A stretch of 64,000 bases of DNA. It comes from Pyrocephalus nanus (Eukaryota > Chordata > Aves > Passeriformes > Tyrannidae). Location: assembly GCA_038380795.1 (NCBI GenBank), contig CM076279.1, forward strand, positions 5,471,001-5,535,000, given 5' to 3'. A program made the translations under genes and the position numbers. Below the pieces are notes generated by a model. It was not told where the DNA came from and made no database searches. It saw nothing but the letters and a program-made list of their open reading frames with translations. Position 1 is the stretch's first letter. Every line of letters begins with the position of its first letter. Positions 1-13,545 of the stretch are shown one piece after another.

Positions 1-1742
1 CAGTGGTTTCAGGGCCAGCAGTGAGCAGAGGAATGCTAAAATCCTCAGTTCTCATCCTCTTCTACAAAATCTTTCTGCAGCCTTAGTAAACAAGGGTAAG
101 TCACACAAAGATTTGCTCAGCATCTGTTGATAGCTGTAAGTACTCAGCACTTTAAAAAAAAAAATCAGATTTTGTCTACAAAGAAGGATCTATTTAAGTG
201 TCATTAATCTGGTGGTTGTCCTAACCTCCTCTGCCAGGACTTGAGGATAATAAACAAAGAAATGTCATAAGAAAAGGGAAATACATCTTTATAAAAACTC
301 TCTCCCTCATTTGCAATGTGAGACGATATTGGAAAAATGCTCTATTATCACCCACTGCCCCCAGGATATAAACAGAGAATTTTAATGGATTCATGCAAGA
401 AATTCATGGAAGTTTATCCGCTGTAAACAGCTCTTCTTCCTATTCTATCAAAGGCTATTTCAACATCAAGCAGCACAACCACCTCCCCTGGTGAATCCAA
501 TTTTGTATCTGCAATCACTGCTCCCAGATGGTGGATATTATCAGTCAAGAATCTGTTTTTAATAACAACTTGTTTGATCTGTACAGCCTATTGCAAGGAG
601 CAGATCCCTCAGGCACAAAATACTTTTCACTAATATTTCGCAATTATCATAAAAGGAGGCTGTACTAAACCCCATCTTGAAGAGATTCTTCACAAGTTTA
701 ATTCAAAAAGAGTGGAAAACAAAACCAGATGCTACATTAGAACCAGAAGAACTGGATGCCTTCCCGACCTCTTTAGCAGTGGTCATGGTTAAGGGGGTGT
801 AAATAAAATATCCACAGTAAAAATTAAGTATTTGCAAGGATAGAACAGATGGATTTTGCACCAGTGCCTATAAATTTGAAGCCGAATAAAAGTACTGGGT
901 TTGGGGACAGAAAGAGCTGCATTATCAGTTACCTGCCCTCACTCCAAGGGACACCAGTTCCTCCACTTAGTCAAAACAGTCAGTTTGTGGAACAAACATG
1001 GAACTTGTGCAGCTCCCCATCACACAGCCCTGCTGCCCAGTTCCCTCTGTCACCCCTTGTCCCAGGAAAGATCACTTAAGAAACCAAAACCCCAGGTAAT
1101 TAAGGGTGACATTACCCAAAGGCTGTGGCATTATAGGTAATCTTAGTTTATAATGGTGACATTACTCATCTTCCCAGGAGCTCACCAATGTATACAAACC
1201 CTTAAAATCATTTTGTGGTTCCATTCCAGACTTTTAATCAAAGTCCTTTCACTGAAATCAAGCCAACTCATTTCCCACTATTATAAAAGCCTGTGAAATG
1301 CTCAGTTTTTATTACGTGATGATACCTTTTACAAAAGCTCAACAAAACAACAGTAACCACTAAAACAGCCCCTTAAGAGAGGCTCAAATCTATGCCTAGT
1401 AAAAGGGTTTGTAATTATTGCTGCATTCATCAAAACAAATCTATTAAGTAAACAAATTACAAACACAGAATGTTCAGCTCTTATGGAGCTTTCCTTTATG
1501 GTTAGCCCAGCACTGGCAGAATTGGACACATTAAAACTCTTCCAAACTGTGATGGAGAAATTTCTCTCGTGAGTGAAGTCATGCAGATGATTCCCAACTG
1601 GATAGTTTTCATTTTTCATATTGATATTTGTTGTGCTCAGGGGACATTGGCAGCACAGCATGCAATGGATGAGGAAAAAGCTGAGACCACTGGTCTTTAA
1701 TAGCCCCTAAATTTTTTTTAAAAATTGGTTCCAGCTCATGTG

Positions 1743-1800
1743 TGTATATATATATATACACACATATAAATATAATGCATATATAAAGTATATATATAAA
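1743..1800. repeat. TA-rich microsatellite
   Basis: An imperfect TA/TATA and ACACA repeat of about 60 bp, lying between plain AT-rich flanks. Confidence 0.85.
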
Positions 1801-2399
1801 AATAAAGTGGATATGGGCATTCCTTCTTGGTTAAAGAGGTGGGGAGAGAGAGATCTGCAAGTGACACCACAGGATGCAGGGAGATAGAAGATCTACACTC
1901 CTAAAGCTCATCAGAAGCCTTTGCTGCAGAAGAACTTGCTCTCATAAAAGTTATCTGAACAGTCTCATCCCCAATTCCCTAAGGAGACCAAACAGACCCA
2001 CAAGGAGGAAGACTGAGATGTGGTGAGAGAGCACAGTTTCACTGCTTTCCCCAGCATGTGTATTTATTCAGGGAAAATTACTCCCCACTCCCAATTAAAA
2101 GCTTACCAGGTTCAGATTTCACATACCAGTCTCCCTTAAAGTTTTTTGAACAGATGGTCACAATAAGAAGCCGCCTTAATTCCGTGGATAAAAATGCCCC
2201 TTTATTGCAGAGAAGAGAAACATTTTCCCAACCACTTTTATCTTTCATCAGAACTGAGCAGCAACCGAAGCGAGCAAAGGGGAGCTGCAGATTTCCGTGC
2301 TTGCAGGTTTCTGGAGTTATTTTTGCAACCCAAAAAACCCAAACATGGTCTTTGGATTAGAGGGCAGAAATGGGATCAGGAACTGGAGAGTCATTTTCA

Positions 2400-2575
2400 T
2401 GGCTCAGGGGATTTGCTGTGCACCACTGGTCAAATCTCTTAACCACTTTGGGCCTCCCTTGCCTGTATAATCTGGTTGCTAACACTTCCTAGCCCTTACT
2501 GTGATGGGGGTAAAGCATTATTAAGGCACTTAAAGATCCCCATAGCAAGGCACTCAGAGCAAATACAAACTATAC
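2400..2575 (+). repeat. Old MIR-like SINE remnant
   Basis: TCAAATCTCTTAACCACTTT then GGGCCTCCC resembles the MIR core (a "cacttaacctctctgggcct" type segment), followed by a loosely matching tail. Recognised from the family pattern only; strongly diverged. Confidence 0.45.
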
Positions 2576-2862
2576 AATTATTGGCCTAATAGCATTGTAG
2601 TGCTCAGCATTTACTGTGTTACTGGTGTGTGTTAGGATGAGATCCTTCAGGTTTTGGCTTTTGGAGCTGTAAAGTCACCTCCACACTGTGACAGGTTTCT
2701 CAGTGCTGCCTTGCCTGATCTCAGCAATGAGTCAGGAAATTCCTGGAGCAGAGAAACAGAAGTTTGTCACAGGTCACCACCACAGGATTTGTGTCTAATT
2801 CCCCCACTGGAAACACACCAAAGGTGTCTTGTACTCACTGACTGTGCAGCCTTTTGTTGCTG

Positions 2863-2945
2863 CACGTTCGGCTTTGTTTTGTGGTTTGTTGTTCTTTTTG
2901 GGGTTGGTTTTTTGTGGGGTTTTTTGTTTGGGTTTTTTTTTCCCC
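2863..2945. repeat. G/T-rich low-complexity tract
   Basis: Runs of T broken by GG and GGGG (TTTGTTTTGTGGTTTG and similar) ending in CCCC. Such tracts are frequent in bird genomes. Confidence 0.75.
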
Positions 2946-4029
2946 AACCACAATATTTGATAGCTCCGAGTTTTCTCCAAAATTCAAGAGCACTCAAACC
3001 CCACAAATTTTTACTTAACCTCTATGAAACAGTAAAGGCTATAAGCTGGTCTAGTTGAGAAGCAATTTCTTCCTTCTCTATCCCTGATTAACCAGCCTGT
3101 CCTCAGATTGGTACCAACCAAGTGCCTAAGGAATAACAGACCTAGAACACCTCCTGAAGTGGATCCATTCTCTAATGCAGGTGTCCAGGCTCCTGAGCTA
3201 TTTCCCCTTCTTTTCCATGTTGCTGGTAGGTCAGAGCAGGAGAGAGGGAGCTGACTGTGTGTGGGGAAGTCCTTAGGAAATTTAAGCCGTTAAGGAAAGC
3301 TTAACTACCCTCTAACTTATGAGATATACAAAGGCAAACCATCTATGAGTTTCTTGGAGTGCTTCCAGCACACAAAACTGATGGCCCTTGCTCTGCCATT
3401 GCCACACTCCAGAGAGAAGCCAGCATGGGGCACCAAGAGAGGAATGGGTTTTCCATTAAACCATCAAACTATCAAAACCCCCAGTTCTTCTCAGATGGCA
3501 GAAGAGAAATAAATGCTGCCTATGTTTTTCTGACAGTTTTTAAGAAGAAATTCACAGTTTAGGGTCCAAAAATAACTTTAATTCCAGGCACATTAAAAAA
3601 TACCCCAATGCTATGACAACACAGGAGAGATAGCAAGAGATAAGCAAATTTTGTTTAATACATTTTCACAAGAGAACACATTGCTACCCCAAATTCAATA
3701 CAGCCAGCTCTGCATTTATAAACCATGAGCAAAGCCATGAAGATTAGATTACTTTTTTTCCCCCTTTTATTTAAAACTGAGATTCCCATGGTTCCAAGAG
3801 CTCAGATTTTAGTAAGAACAGCAAGCACTGCTAGACTGCCATCACTGCAATCAGCTTAACTGCCAAAGAATGTGCAGCAAAGCAGTCCCAGACTCCTTCC
3901 CCTCTGCTCAGTTAACTTCATTTCTGGGGCTGCCTGCTGCCTTTTTTAAAAGTTGAGTTATTGCACCAAGCCCTGAGGTGGCTGCCTGCTATCAGCGTAA
4001 AAATAGCCGTGGTGTTTCCTAGGTACCCA

Positions 4030-4215
4030 CAGATACAACCTAACACTCATTTCTTCAGGAATAGAGAGTGTTATCCCCATCTTGCAGGAGACCAGGGGAA
4101 GCACCACTAGTTTAAATGACTTGCTCAAGGTCACAGAACAAAAATTAGCAAGTCAAAGTTGGAGTCTACTCCTTCTGTTACCCAGCCCATGGTGATTGCT
4201 CTGATCCCATATCAC
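4030..4215 (+). repeat. Old L3/MIR-like repeat remnant
   Basis: Contains TTATCCCCATCTTGCAGGAG and TGACTTGCTCAAGGTCACAG, close to the 3' consensus of ancient amniote CR1-L3/MIR elements, and then a CAAGTCAAAGTTGGAGTCTA-like segment. Confidence 0.55.
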
Positions 4216-7200
4216 TGCAGTTGTAATGCTTTTTTAACTACTATTATTTTTAAATAAGCAGTTATAAAAAGATCTGAACTAAGAAAAGAAGCAACATTAA
4301 AATTTATTACTTTTGACCAGAAGCATAAATATCAATTTTTTTTTGCAGCGGGGATCCCACCAGATCCCACATAATATTATCTCTGATTGCCACTTGAAAT
4401 CCTTTTGGCTGGCAGAGCCCATCAGTTCAGCAGTTGATGTATAGCTGTTGGAGATCATTTGACATTTGCTGCTTCAACCTTGACTCTTTAAACAAAACAA
4501 TAATTCTCTTAATAGCACTGAGATGGTTCCTCCAGATAGCACAGGAATAGCTAAAGCTATCTAAATGCACATGAGCTGATTTAATCATATTTGTTAAAAG
4601 GAAGGAAAAAAGAAATTAAAGAAAAATAAAACAAAGCTGATCCCTTAGCCAGGAAAATGAGAAAAAGAAGCCACATGGATTTATTTTACAACTGCAGGCT
4701 AAAGTCATATTAATTTTATTGAAATTGTAGTATATGCTGGTGCGAGAAGGAATTACTGCAAAAGGTTCAAATCCTAAATCAAGCCCAGCTTCAAGTAAGG
4801 TCACTGGTGACAGGAGGAAATACTCAGAAGATGTGTAACCCTGATGGATACACACAAATAATGGAAGGGGGTGGCCCTGCACCAGCATAGAGGTGACCAG
4901 CACTAAATTGCCTACAACAATGTAATTGTCCCATAACATTACTCAGATTTTTAAACGAGAATCTGCTGAAACTTCACAATTTTTCACGTTTCATGAGAGC
5001 TGCACTGAAGGCTCCATTTGCTGTAAATGAATTCTGTTCGTGTCATCAAGTCTGACCTTCCATCCCTCTTCCATATCTTTCTATACACATTAGGCCCATT
5101 AATCTCCAAAGCATCATCCACAGTCCACATGTGCTATTTAACATCACTACAACACTGCAGAGCACTTAGTTTCATCATCCCAGCATAACTACAGTTTGAA
5201 TTGCTGGAGAAAAATATTGTGATTTAGCAATATTCAGGTTTTATGTCACAGTTGTTGAAATATTAAATTGAAGAGTTAGATTTTTCTCCCAGAAACCAAC
5301 AAGGATGCTTTAAATTTACATTACAGCAAAACCTAAACAGAAGAAAACCCCAGAATCCATTTACTTGTATTCACTGTCACAGAGCAAGTTTGGCAGTGGT
5401 TGAAAAGCTCTGGTTTTGTGACCTGGGGATGAGTTTCTCACATGGAAGGATCAATGCCTTCTGAAAAAGCTTCATTTTTCTTCACCTTCACTTTACATGC
5501 AAACTAAAATCACTTGGCAAAAGTGTGGTCCAGACCACAGGACAAAAGGAGTCCACCCACTGCCACAGGGCATTACCCAGAGTAAAAATATTTGGGAAGC
5601 AAACCAGATCTTCTGGATATTTAACCCCATAGACTTTCAGCCTAGATTTGTATCTTATCTTCAGACTAGACCCCTACTATTGACACTAAATAATACTTCA
5701 AAACATACCTGTACTTCTGGACTGAAGCACAGCTGTATCCCATTGCCTCTAGTAAGTACAATGCACATGGAATTTGGGAAGCTGTGCTCAGCTGAGCCTC
5801 ACATGAGCCCAGGTTTTATGATGGACAAGAGAAGAAAGATAAGCTAACACTGAAAAAACAGGTGCAGCACCTGATTTGAGCCACATTTTCTTATTTAAAA
5901 AAGCTTTTTCAGAATCCTCAGGAGAACTTTAATTGCTATTGCAAACATGGTGAAGCAACGGGTTCCAACAGACTTCTCCAACAAAATTTAACATTTATAT
6001 TTTAAATGGACAAGCTGCAGAACAGGTAAAGTCCTTAACTGCACCTAAACAGCAGTACTGGCAGAAGACTGAGAAAACACTTAAAATGTTTTCAGGGCAA
6101 GGGAAGAGAAAAAAAAAAATATGACTGCTGATTTAAAATCCCTTTTATGGCTACATTTATTGCTGTTCTTATTGTAATGTCTAGGCTTGCTCTGCTGCAT
6201 GAGCCTCAGGCCTCTCTTCCCATCAACTTCAAACAGGGAATTTATTACAGAAATAAGTGTGGCTTTCGCCCAAAAAAGTACACTCAGAGTAGTGCTAACT
6301 GCGAGCAGCCCTAAATACAGAATGCTCACAGCATAGCCCATTAAAAGCCAACCTAACAAAGCTAATGAGCAACCATCCCAGCTACCGAAAACACTCAACA
6401 GTGTATATTTTCTTCATAAAGCTGCAGTTTATTTTCAAATCATCAATGTCATAATGTGTGAAAAGAATTCCAATAGTCCAGAGGTCGGATGTTTTGCTGG
6501 TGCCAACAGGTCCCTACCCTCTCCGTGCATCTGGTGGAACCCTTATTAATGGGACATCAGATGGGTTTCAAGTCCACAGGATCAGAACAAACAGGAATAA
6601 ATGATGTAGCATGCCTAGGGACAGGCTTCCTTTCAAGCCACTGACAGCTGAAACAGCCTGGCTTTGGTATCTTGAAGGGTCAGAGATAAAATGGGCCCTC
6701 AGCAGCTGGAGAGGAGTCCCGGGGCAGGGGATGTTTTTAACCTCTGCTGTGAGTTTCCAGCAGAGGAGAACAGGAGATGATAAAAATGAGGATGTAACGA
6801 GCCACTGTGTCTCGATGGCTCCAGATAGACTTGACACTGCCAGGACAGCCATATCAGCCTGAAAGTGTGCCAGCTCTATTAGGGAGCACAAACCACATTC
6901 CATTCAATGTCAGAAAGGAAACAAAATAGAGATGTGCTCTGGGTACCAGCCATGGCAAAGATACAGATAAGGAGTGTTCTGCATTCAGCTCTGAATCTGA
7001 GCTTTTCACTTTCCTGACCTTGGTGACAGTTTGGATCTCACAAAACTGGGAGGATTTAATGCAATATCTTATCTCGGTAATTCCTTTTAATTAAAGAAAT
7101 GAAACAAAATACTGGTTCTTTAATCTTTTCATACCTGCCATATTCCAACCAAGAGAAAGCTATTTCTTTCAAGACTTTCATGTCTACTATGCCTTGACTC

Positions 7201-10200
7201 CCATTCTACAGGTCTAAACTTGAGACATCTGTAAAACAAGATGGAGATTCTGACACTTACAGTTCATGTTTAGGCTTTGAAGAGTTTAGAGTTTTTCACT
7301 GGGAAAAAATAATATCAAAGAGCTGACACTTATTTGGGCTGTTTATTACACATTACTAATTTATTGTTAGATTCAAATTTTTCCACTAGGTCCATAGGTG
7401 TTTCTTTGCCATCCCACACCCTCATCTGACCTCTTGAGTTCTGATTTCTCCCTCTGATTCTCTCTGGTTTACACTCCTGCATTGCCACAGGGCAATGTCC
7501 ACTCTCCACACACACCTGGATCAGAACATCCAGCTGATTGGTCCAGGAAAGGAAACAGCACTGCAAGTTTCTGGCTGCAGAGAAGAGGAAAAGACCCACA
7601 TGGGGAATAAAAAGCCATCAAGCACATCAATTGATTATTTTTTTCCAGTTATTCATTAAAACATGCATATATTTAGCCTCCCAGTATCACACAGGCTCCT
7701 CATACAACCAGAAAATGTCATTCTTTCTGATTTCAGTCTGGCACAAGTTTGAACTTGCGCAAATTGATCACCCCAGAAATAACAATGCCATGACAACAGT
7801 TAGAGGAAAGGAGCTAGAAAGCCTCTGCATGGTGTTACACCACAGCACAGCCTCAAAGCTAATGGAAATACTCAAAAACAAGCTGGACTTCCTCCTGCTG
7901 CTGCTATTTGTATAGTTGACTGTTTTCTCAGGCTCACAAGGTGATGAGTACATTTACAAACATGCTGCTTAAAAGCAGAGGCCCCTCACTCCCTGCTTTG
8001 ATTCTAAAGTGCAGTTGCCCAAGGCACACCCAGCCCAGCTAATCTGTACATCCCTGGTCATGTCCTCACTATCTCACCATGACAGCTCACATCAGACAAC
8101 AATTGACTGGACATCTACTGGGTGCTCTGTATTTTAACAGCATCATAGGTAACTCTGGCTACTCTCTAAGTTTAAAAAGTTACCAAATAGCCACCACCCC
8201 CCCCTTGTCAGTATATTAGGAGGAAGCAACAAGTTGTGCTGCTCAACACTCAGTTCTATCAAGATTCCTGTACCTGGAAGGCAATCTGGATCCAATCTGT
8301 TCCTCATACTATTATCTTCTCTCAAGACATGATAGGGGAAAGTAAAGCCTGTTCCTCCTGTGCTCCTCTGGGCTTCCCCAAACTTCTTTGGCAACCATTT
8401 CTTCCAGAAGGTGACATGACACAGGGCAACCACTAAGTACCAGATACACCACTCATCCCTATTTTGGGAAACCCAAGTGTCTTCTACATGGAAATGGAAC
8501 CATAAGGAGGCCCTTAGAGACTGAATCCCATCTCCAGCAGGACAGCAAGCCTGTGGGCTGGATCAGAGCCTTCCAAAGAGATGGGCACAAGCACAGGCAG
8601 TCAAGAGACTCTGCACACACAAAAAGTAGAGGCTGCAAGCAGGATTGCCAACTAAGCTCACCTGAAAGGCTGCCCACTCCAGAGCAGCACATCCCTGCTT
8701 CAGGGGATATCGGCCTCTGCAACGTATCCCTAACTTCCATTCATTCCTGCAGCTACAGGAAGCAATGCCTGACCTTTGCAGATGAAGAGATGCAGAGTGA
8801 GATGCAGGGAGAGGTGTTTTAATGCCGTGATCACGCTGTGTGGGCTCTCAAATCCCCACAGAAGAGGCCAACACTAACTGTTGTTTCTGTAATAGTTTCA
8901 TCAAAATCAGCGCACAGCACCACAAACCAACTCTGATAACACTTCCATATCCATTCACACAGCAAGAAAAACGGGGAGAAAGGAGAGGAGCTATTTTGTA
9001 GGATGTGAAAATGGAGCCCATAGCAGTGACGTACTGCAGAACTTGTTATTTTCTCTGTAGAAATATTTCATGTCATGCCTCTGACCCATGAAAATAGTTT
9101 AACAGGGAACATTCTAAACTGATTTTTACAGTTATTTTTTTCCCCTCAGGACTGAAGTATAAAAGTAACCAGACAATTTGTGCAGCTTCTGGTAAAAGAG
9201 ATGAAATAAAAAAGGCCGCTATTAAACAGCTTTATAGTGACTACAGTATGCTGGAATCATCATACGTATATTAATATAATACTGCTGCCTTCCACTTGCC
9301 TCAGCCCTAAAGTGATAAAGATAACTTTTTCCAGTTTATCCCAGCAATTGCCTGAAGCAGTGAACAGTATATTTACATACAGCACAGGGCATTTGTGGGG
9401 TTTAGTGAGGGAATACCATTTAAACAAGCACATGTACATTTTACATATGCATTGCACAGCACCTTTCCCTGCCCGCTGTACCATTTATATTTTATAGGAA
9501 TCTTTGCAGCTCTAGGAGCCCGATGTTAATTTAAACGCCGCATCCCGCAGAGAAGGATGGCATTTGGATGTTTCTGCTCTGTGATTGCCATCTTGTGGCC
9601 ACGGAAACCCCTCCTGCTCCGTGTTTACTGCTCCAAAACAAATCCACCTCGGAAAAGCTAACCTAACCTTTTGGCTACTGCTTGAGCTGCAAGGGATGAT
9701 TTAGAGCTTTGGCTGTCAAAGAGACAGGTTGTGGCGTCTTAGTGAGCAGCTCAGCCAAACCCCCCAGCCCTGTGCAGGTAAATACTGGTGGGGAAGGATG
9801 AGGGTGAGCTGCTCCCAGATGCAGCTGCTCCACAGCTTCAGGACCTCTGCCACAGGGGCAGGAGCCAACTCTGCTTTCCCAGGAGCAGGGGAACTGCCTC
9901 TGGTTGGTGCCACTAATGATATGTTAAAGTCATCGTTTGACGATGAATTAAACACAGCTGAGGTCAAACTGCAAGTCACCACAAGAAAAGAGTTCAGCAA
10001 TTCCCACAGTAAGACCCTTTACCCTTATATCATCCCACCTGGGAAAGCACACATACATTTCATGAAGTGCCATTTAGCATCTGTTGGTTGAAACCACATT
10101 AAATACCGTTAGATGAGCATCTAGTTGTGCTTAAAAAAAATACATCTCTTCAAATATATACATTTCAGAATATACTGGCTTGGATTCACATGCTGCTACA

Positions 10201-11488
10201 CAGCATAAGCAGAGGAAAAAAATAATTTTATTAAAATTACCACCCACAGAGTGTCTTGCCATGAGTTTAGGGCATTTCATATAGAGAGACACCACAAATC
10301 TGAAGCCAAATGAGACTTTTCTGCTGTGGTTATAAAATTTATCATGCAAAACATCATTTTATCCATGCCACCAACTGAGTATTTTGATCCTTGCTCTCAG
10401 ACTCATTGTGTAGTTTAGCACATCTCCAGCATGAAATATGAATACGCAATAATTCCAACAACCACAAAACCCAGAGGCTGGAGCTTGGAAGGATTCCCAG
10501 CAAGAACTGCAAGGCAGAAAAATCACCCAAACTCTTTAATGCTCATTAAAGGGACAAATGTAATTCAGTCTTAAATTTCACTAACAGGTTTCAACCGAAA
10601 GGGAGCCCTAAGGCTTCCTAAAGCAGAGTTTGAAAGGTTAAACAAACAAACCCACACAAACCCAACAACAACTTCAGAAGCTGCTCTCTAGGTTGGGCAC
10701 CCTTCTAGATCCCAAAGTTTGCTGAACCCCTTATTGTGTTCTGGTCTTTTCTGAAAGCATCCACCATACCCATCCCACAAAGTGTTTTTATTTTAAGAGT
10801 ACTTATTTTAATATGTGCTTGCAGGTGCTACACAGAAAAAATAGTTTAAAAACCCACCCCCTCTATATCCCAAGGACTCACATGAAGGGAGACACAAGAG
10901 ATAATGGCTCTTCCTTGGCTCTCCCAAGTTTTTGTGTCCTCTAGGGCTTCTCTGATTCTGCCCAATTATGCCAGTTCTAGCAACAAATTACAGCACCTAT
11001 ACATCTTATCCCTTCTATGTCCATATGGCTACAGCAAAATACCACAAGACAATTTTCCCTATTTATCACCATTCTGGGATCTTCCAGCCTCTCTTAGCCT
11101 CTCCTTTTCCAAAGAACTGTCTGGAGAAACAGGAACATCTGTTAATGGTACCAAACCCTTTCAGCCAGGGAATGGCATTTGCAATCTCACAGCACAGATC
11201 AATATGTAAGTGCTTTCAGAACGAAAACAACTTAATTATCCCACCCAAGGCTCACACACAAAGAACAGACTTGTTTTAATTATTTTGGGGGAGACCGTTT
11301 ATTTGTTCAAAGAAGAAAAAAACAAAGCCCAAATACATTAGGTAGAGCTTTGTCTTGAGATCAGCACTAACCCAGCAAGCACAAACCAGGAGGGCATTTA
11401 GTGCTTCAGGCTCACCCTCCTTCACCTGCTCCAGAGCCAGGAGGGAGCAAAACCTACAGTTAAGCCTGAAAGGAGAAAGGACTGCACA

Positions 11489-11515
11489 CATACACACACA
11501 AACACACACAAACAC
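11489..11515. repeat. Short CA-rich microsatellite
   Basis: Imperfect CACACA repeat of about 27 bp interrupted by A and T. Confidence 0.6.
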
Positions 11516-11951
11516 CACTTCCCTCCTCCCTTCAGGAGCTCTCAGCCTCCCTTCCCTGCTCTCACTATTGAGCTCAGCACCCTAAAGTTCCCTCCTCCTC
11601 TCCTCAGCACCCCTCTGGAGAACAACAATCCATCTGAAGTTCACAAAGAAGGAGCACAAGGCTTCAGGCTGGCAGTTTTTTTCCCCCCATCTCTCTCCAA
11701 AGCTCCTGTGTAAGCAGGGAGAACATCAAGCTTGGGTTGCAATCCAAGCTGCTCCTTATTCATCTTCCTTATGACATTTGTAGCTTCGACACCCAGCCAA
11801 ACCCACCCAATTAGTGGGTTTCTCAGCACAGATACTCCACAATGCTCAGATCAGACTCAATTTATTTGAAGACAAAAGGCAGGAGAAATTTAAGTGTGGA
11901 TTTCCTCCTTTTTGAAAAAGGGACTTGGTTTTTTAAAAATAATAATGATTT

Positions 11952-11970
11952 AAAAAAAAAAAAAAAAAAA
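11952..11970. repeat. Poly-A tract (19)
   Basis: An uninterrupted run of 19 A, preceded by an A/T-rich stretch. It may be a remnant retroelement tail. Confidence 0.9.
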
Positions 11971-13360
11971 GCTTTGCAATATATTAGAGAAAAGTGAGGA
12001 AAAGCTGTATTTTAAGAGAAACTAGTAACAGATGTAATCAAAAGCCACTCACAATTCCACACCAGATCTGTCTGCAGCTGTGCTTCAGAAATCCAGGGGC
12101 AAAGCAACAAAGGGCAATGAGGGAGCCCAGGGCCATTCCTGCACCCCCCACTGCCCTGGTGCTGCACAAGAGCCAGCAGCCACTGTCCCTGCTTCAGGAA
12201 TTCCCTCAAGAACAACGTGGGATGCTGTTTTAACCCTTAAAAGTTATAGTTACCTAAACTGAAAAACTTACAATGGTCAGAACTCAGATCCACCGGCCAG
12301 AAGAACGATGTGAGGACGGGTCTATAAACACCCTCCACAACATTTGTTCCAAGGCTGGAGGAAAGAGCCTGCTCTTCAAGGATGCCTCATCCCTCTAGCT
12401 GCTCCAGTTCTTCAGAAAAACAACTCTTTCAGTCCTCTGAGAGGACGAGCAGCACCCTACACCCAGTCACCCCAATATCAGCTGTCCCCATAGGACAGGG
12501 AGGAGGCAGCTCCAGGGATCAGGCTGGTCCCTCTCCCCTCTGGCACAACCAGAAGAAGGTAAAGACAATCTTCCCCTTCACTGCCCAAACGCTCTCTTCC
12601 CTAAAGGAAAATAAACACACAAACCTCAAAGCAAATAGAGCTGATCTATTCCATCAAACTCCTATTCAGAAAGGTGCCCTCAAGTTCAAGGAAACCAAGG
12701 GCTCTGAGTTCAAAGTCATAATTAAAATCAAGCTTTGGAGGCTGTGGATAGGTGGGATTCTGACCTCACCCATCACCTTATCCCCAAGGAATGGAGATCT
12801 TGCAATTATATCTCAGTCTCTTGGCAATCAAACATCAAGGGGGAAATGGCACAGGGACACACCTTGGTCAATCCCCAGCCCCAAAAACAGGGACAGTGCA
12901 GCATCCAGAGGATTTACTCCCCAGAAGCGATGGGGGCATTAACAATTCCAGCAATGAGAATTGTTTAAACAAGATAGCACAAAGGTCTCCCTCTAGGGGA
13001 CCACACAAATCATAAGCTGCCTTTCTCAAGGGCATTCAAAATGCCACAATGCAACTTCTATCAAAGAAAGATAAACATTAAAATGGGATTAGCCATGCCC
13101 AGCATTTTGACATGTGATGTGATCCAAAATTAATGTGAGCAGCAGGAACAGTAAAAGAAATCCTAAATACACTGATGTAGTTTTCCCTTTAATTTCAAGA
13201 GGTAGAGAAACTGAAAAAATTAGTCTTTTCTTCCACATTCTTCCTCCCAAGTGTGACCTCAAACATCAGAAAGGGGGTTAGTTCCATTTTGTATACGATT
13301 TCCTTGGAAGATTCCCCCCCCCTCGTACTCCAAACAGCCAAAAAAGGATCATTATTTCTT

Positions 13361-13545
13361 AAAACAAAAACAAAAACACAAGAAAACAAACCAAAAACAA
13401 CCACACACACAGAAGTGCACACAAAAAACCTCCAAACAAACAAAAGCATTTCACCAAAATTTTTCTAAAAGGGTATAATAACTTCCTTTGGTCTGAGGAG
13501 ATAAAAAAAACCCAAAACAACACAAAACCCAAACCCACAAACCAC
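13361..13545. repeat. AC/A-rich low-complexity tract
   Basis: A long A- and CA-rich stretch (AAAACAAAAACAAAAACACA, then ACACACAGAAG, later AAACCCAAACCCACAAACC). The complement of the G/T-rich tracts seen at 2.9 and 39.9 kb. Confidence 0.75.

Larger units (their letters stand above)
1..9999. other. Intergenic DNA, no gene supported
   Basis: ORFs here are short, overlapping and without domains. Contents are the TA microsatellite (1.7 kb), the G/T tract (2.9 kb), MIR/L3-like remnants (2.4 and 4.0 kb) and otherwise unremarkable AT-rich DNA. A possible CTCF-like core GCCATCTTGTGG lies at 9587-9598. This is beyond the 3' end of UTP18. Confidence 0.75.

Noticed and set aside
12382..12942. A 186-codon ORF, the longest in the intergenic part
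   Set aside because: No recognisable domain or codon pattern, compositionally low-complexity, overlapped by other ORFs in different frames. Probably chance; a homology search would be needed to change this.
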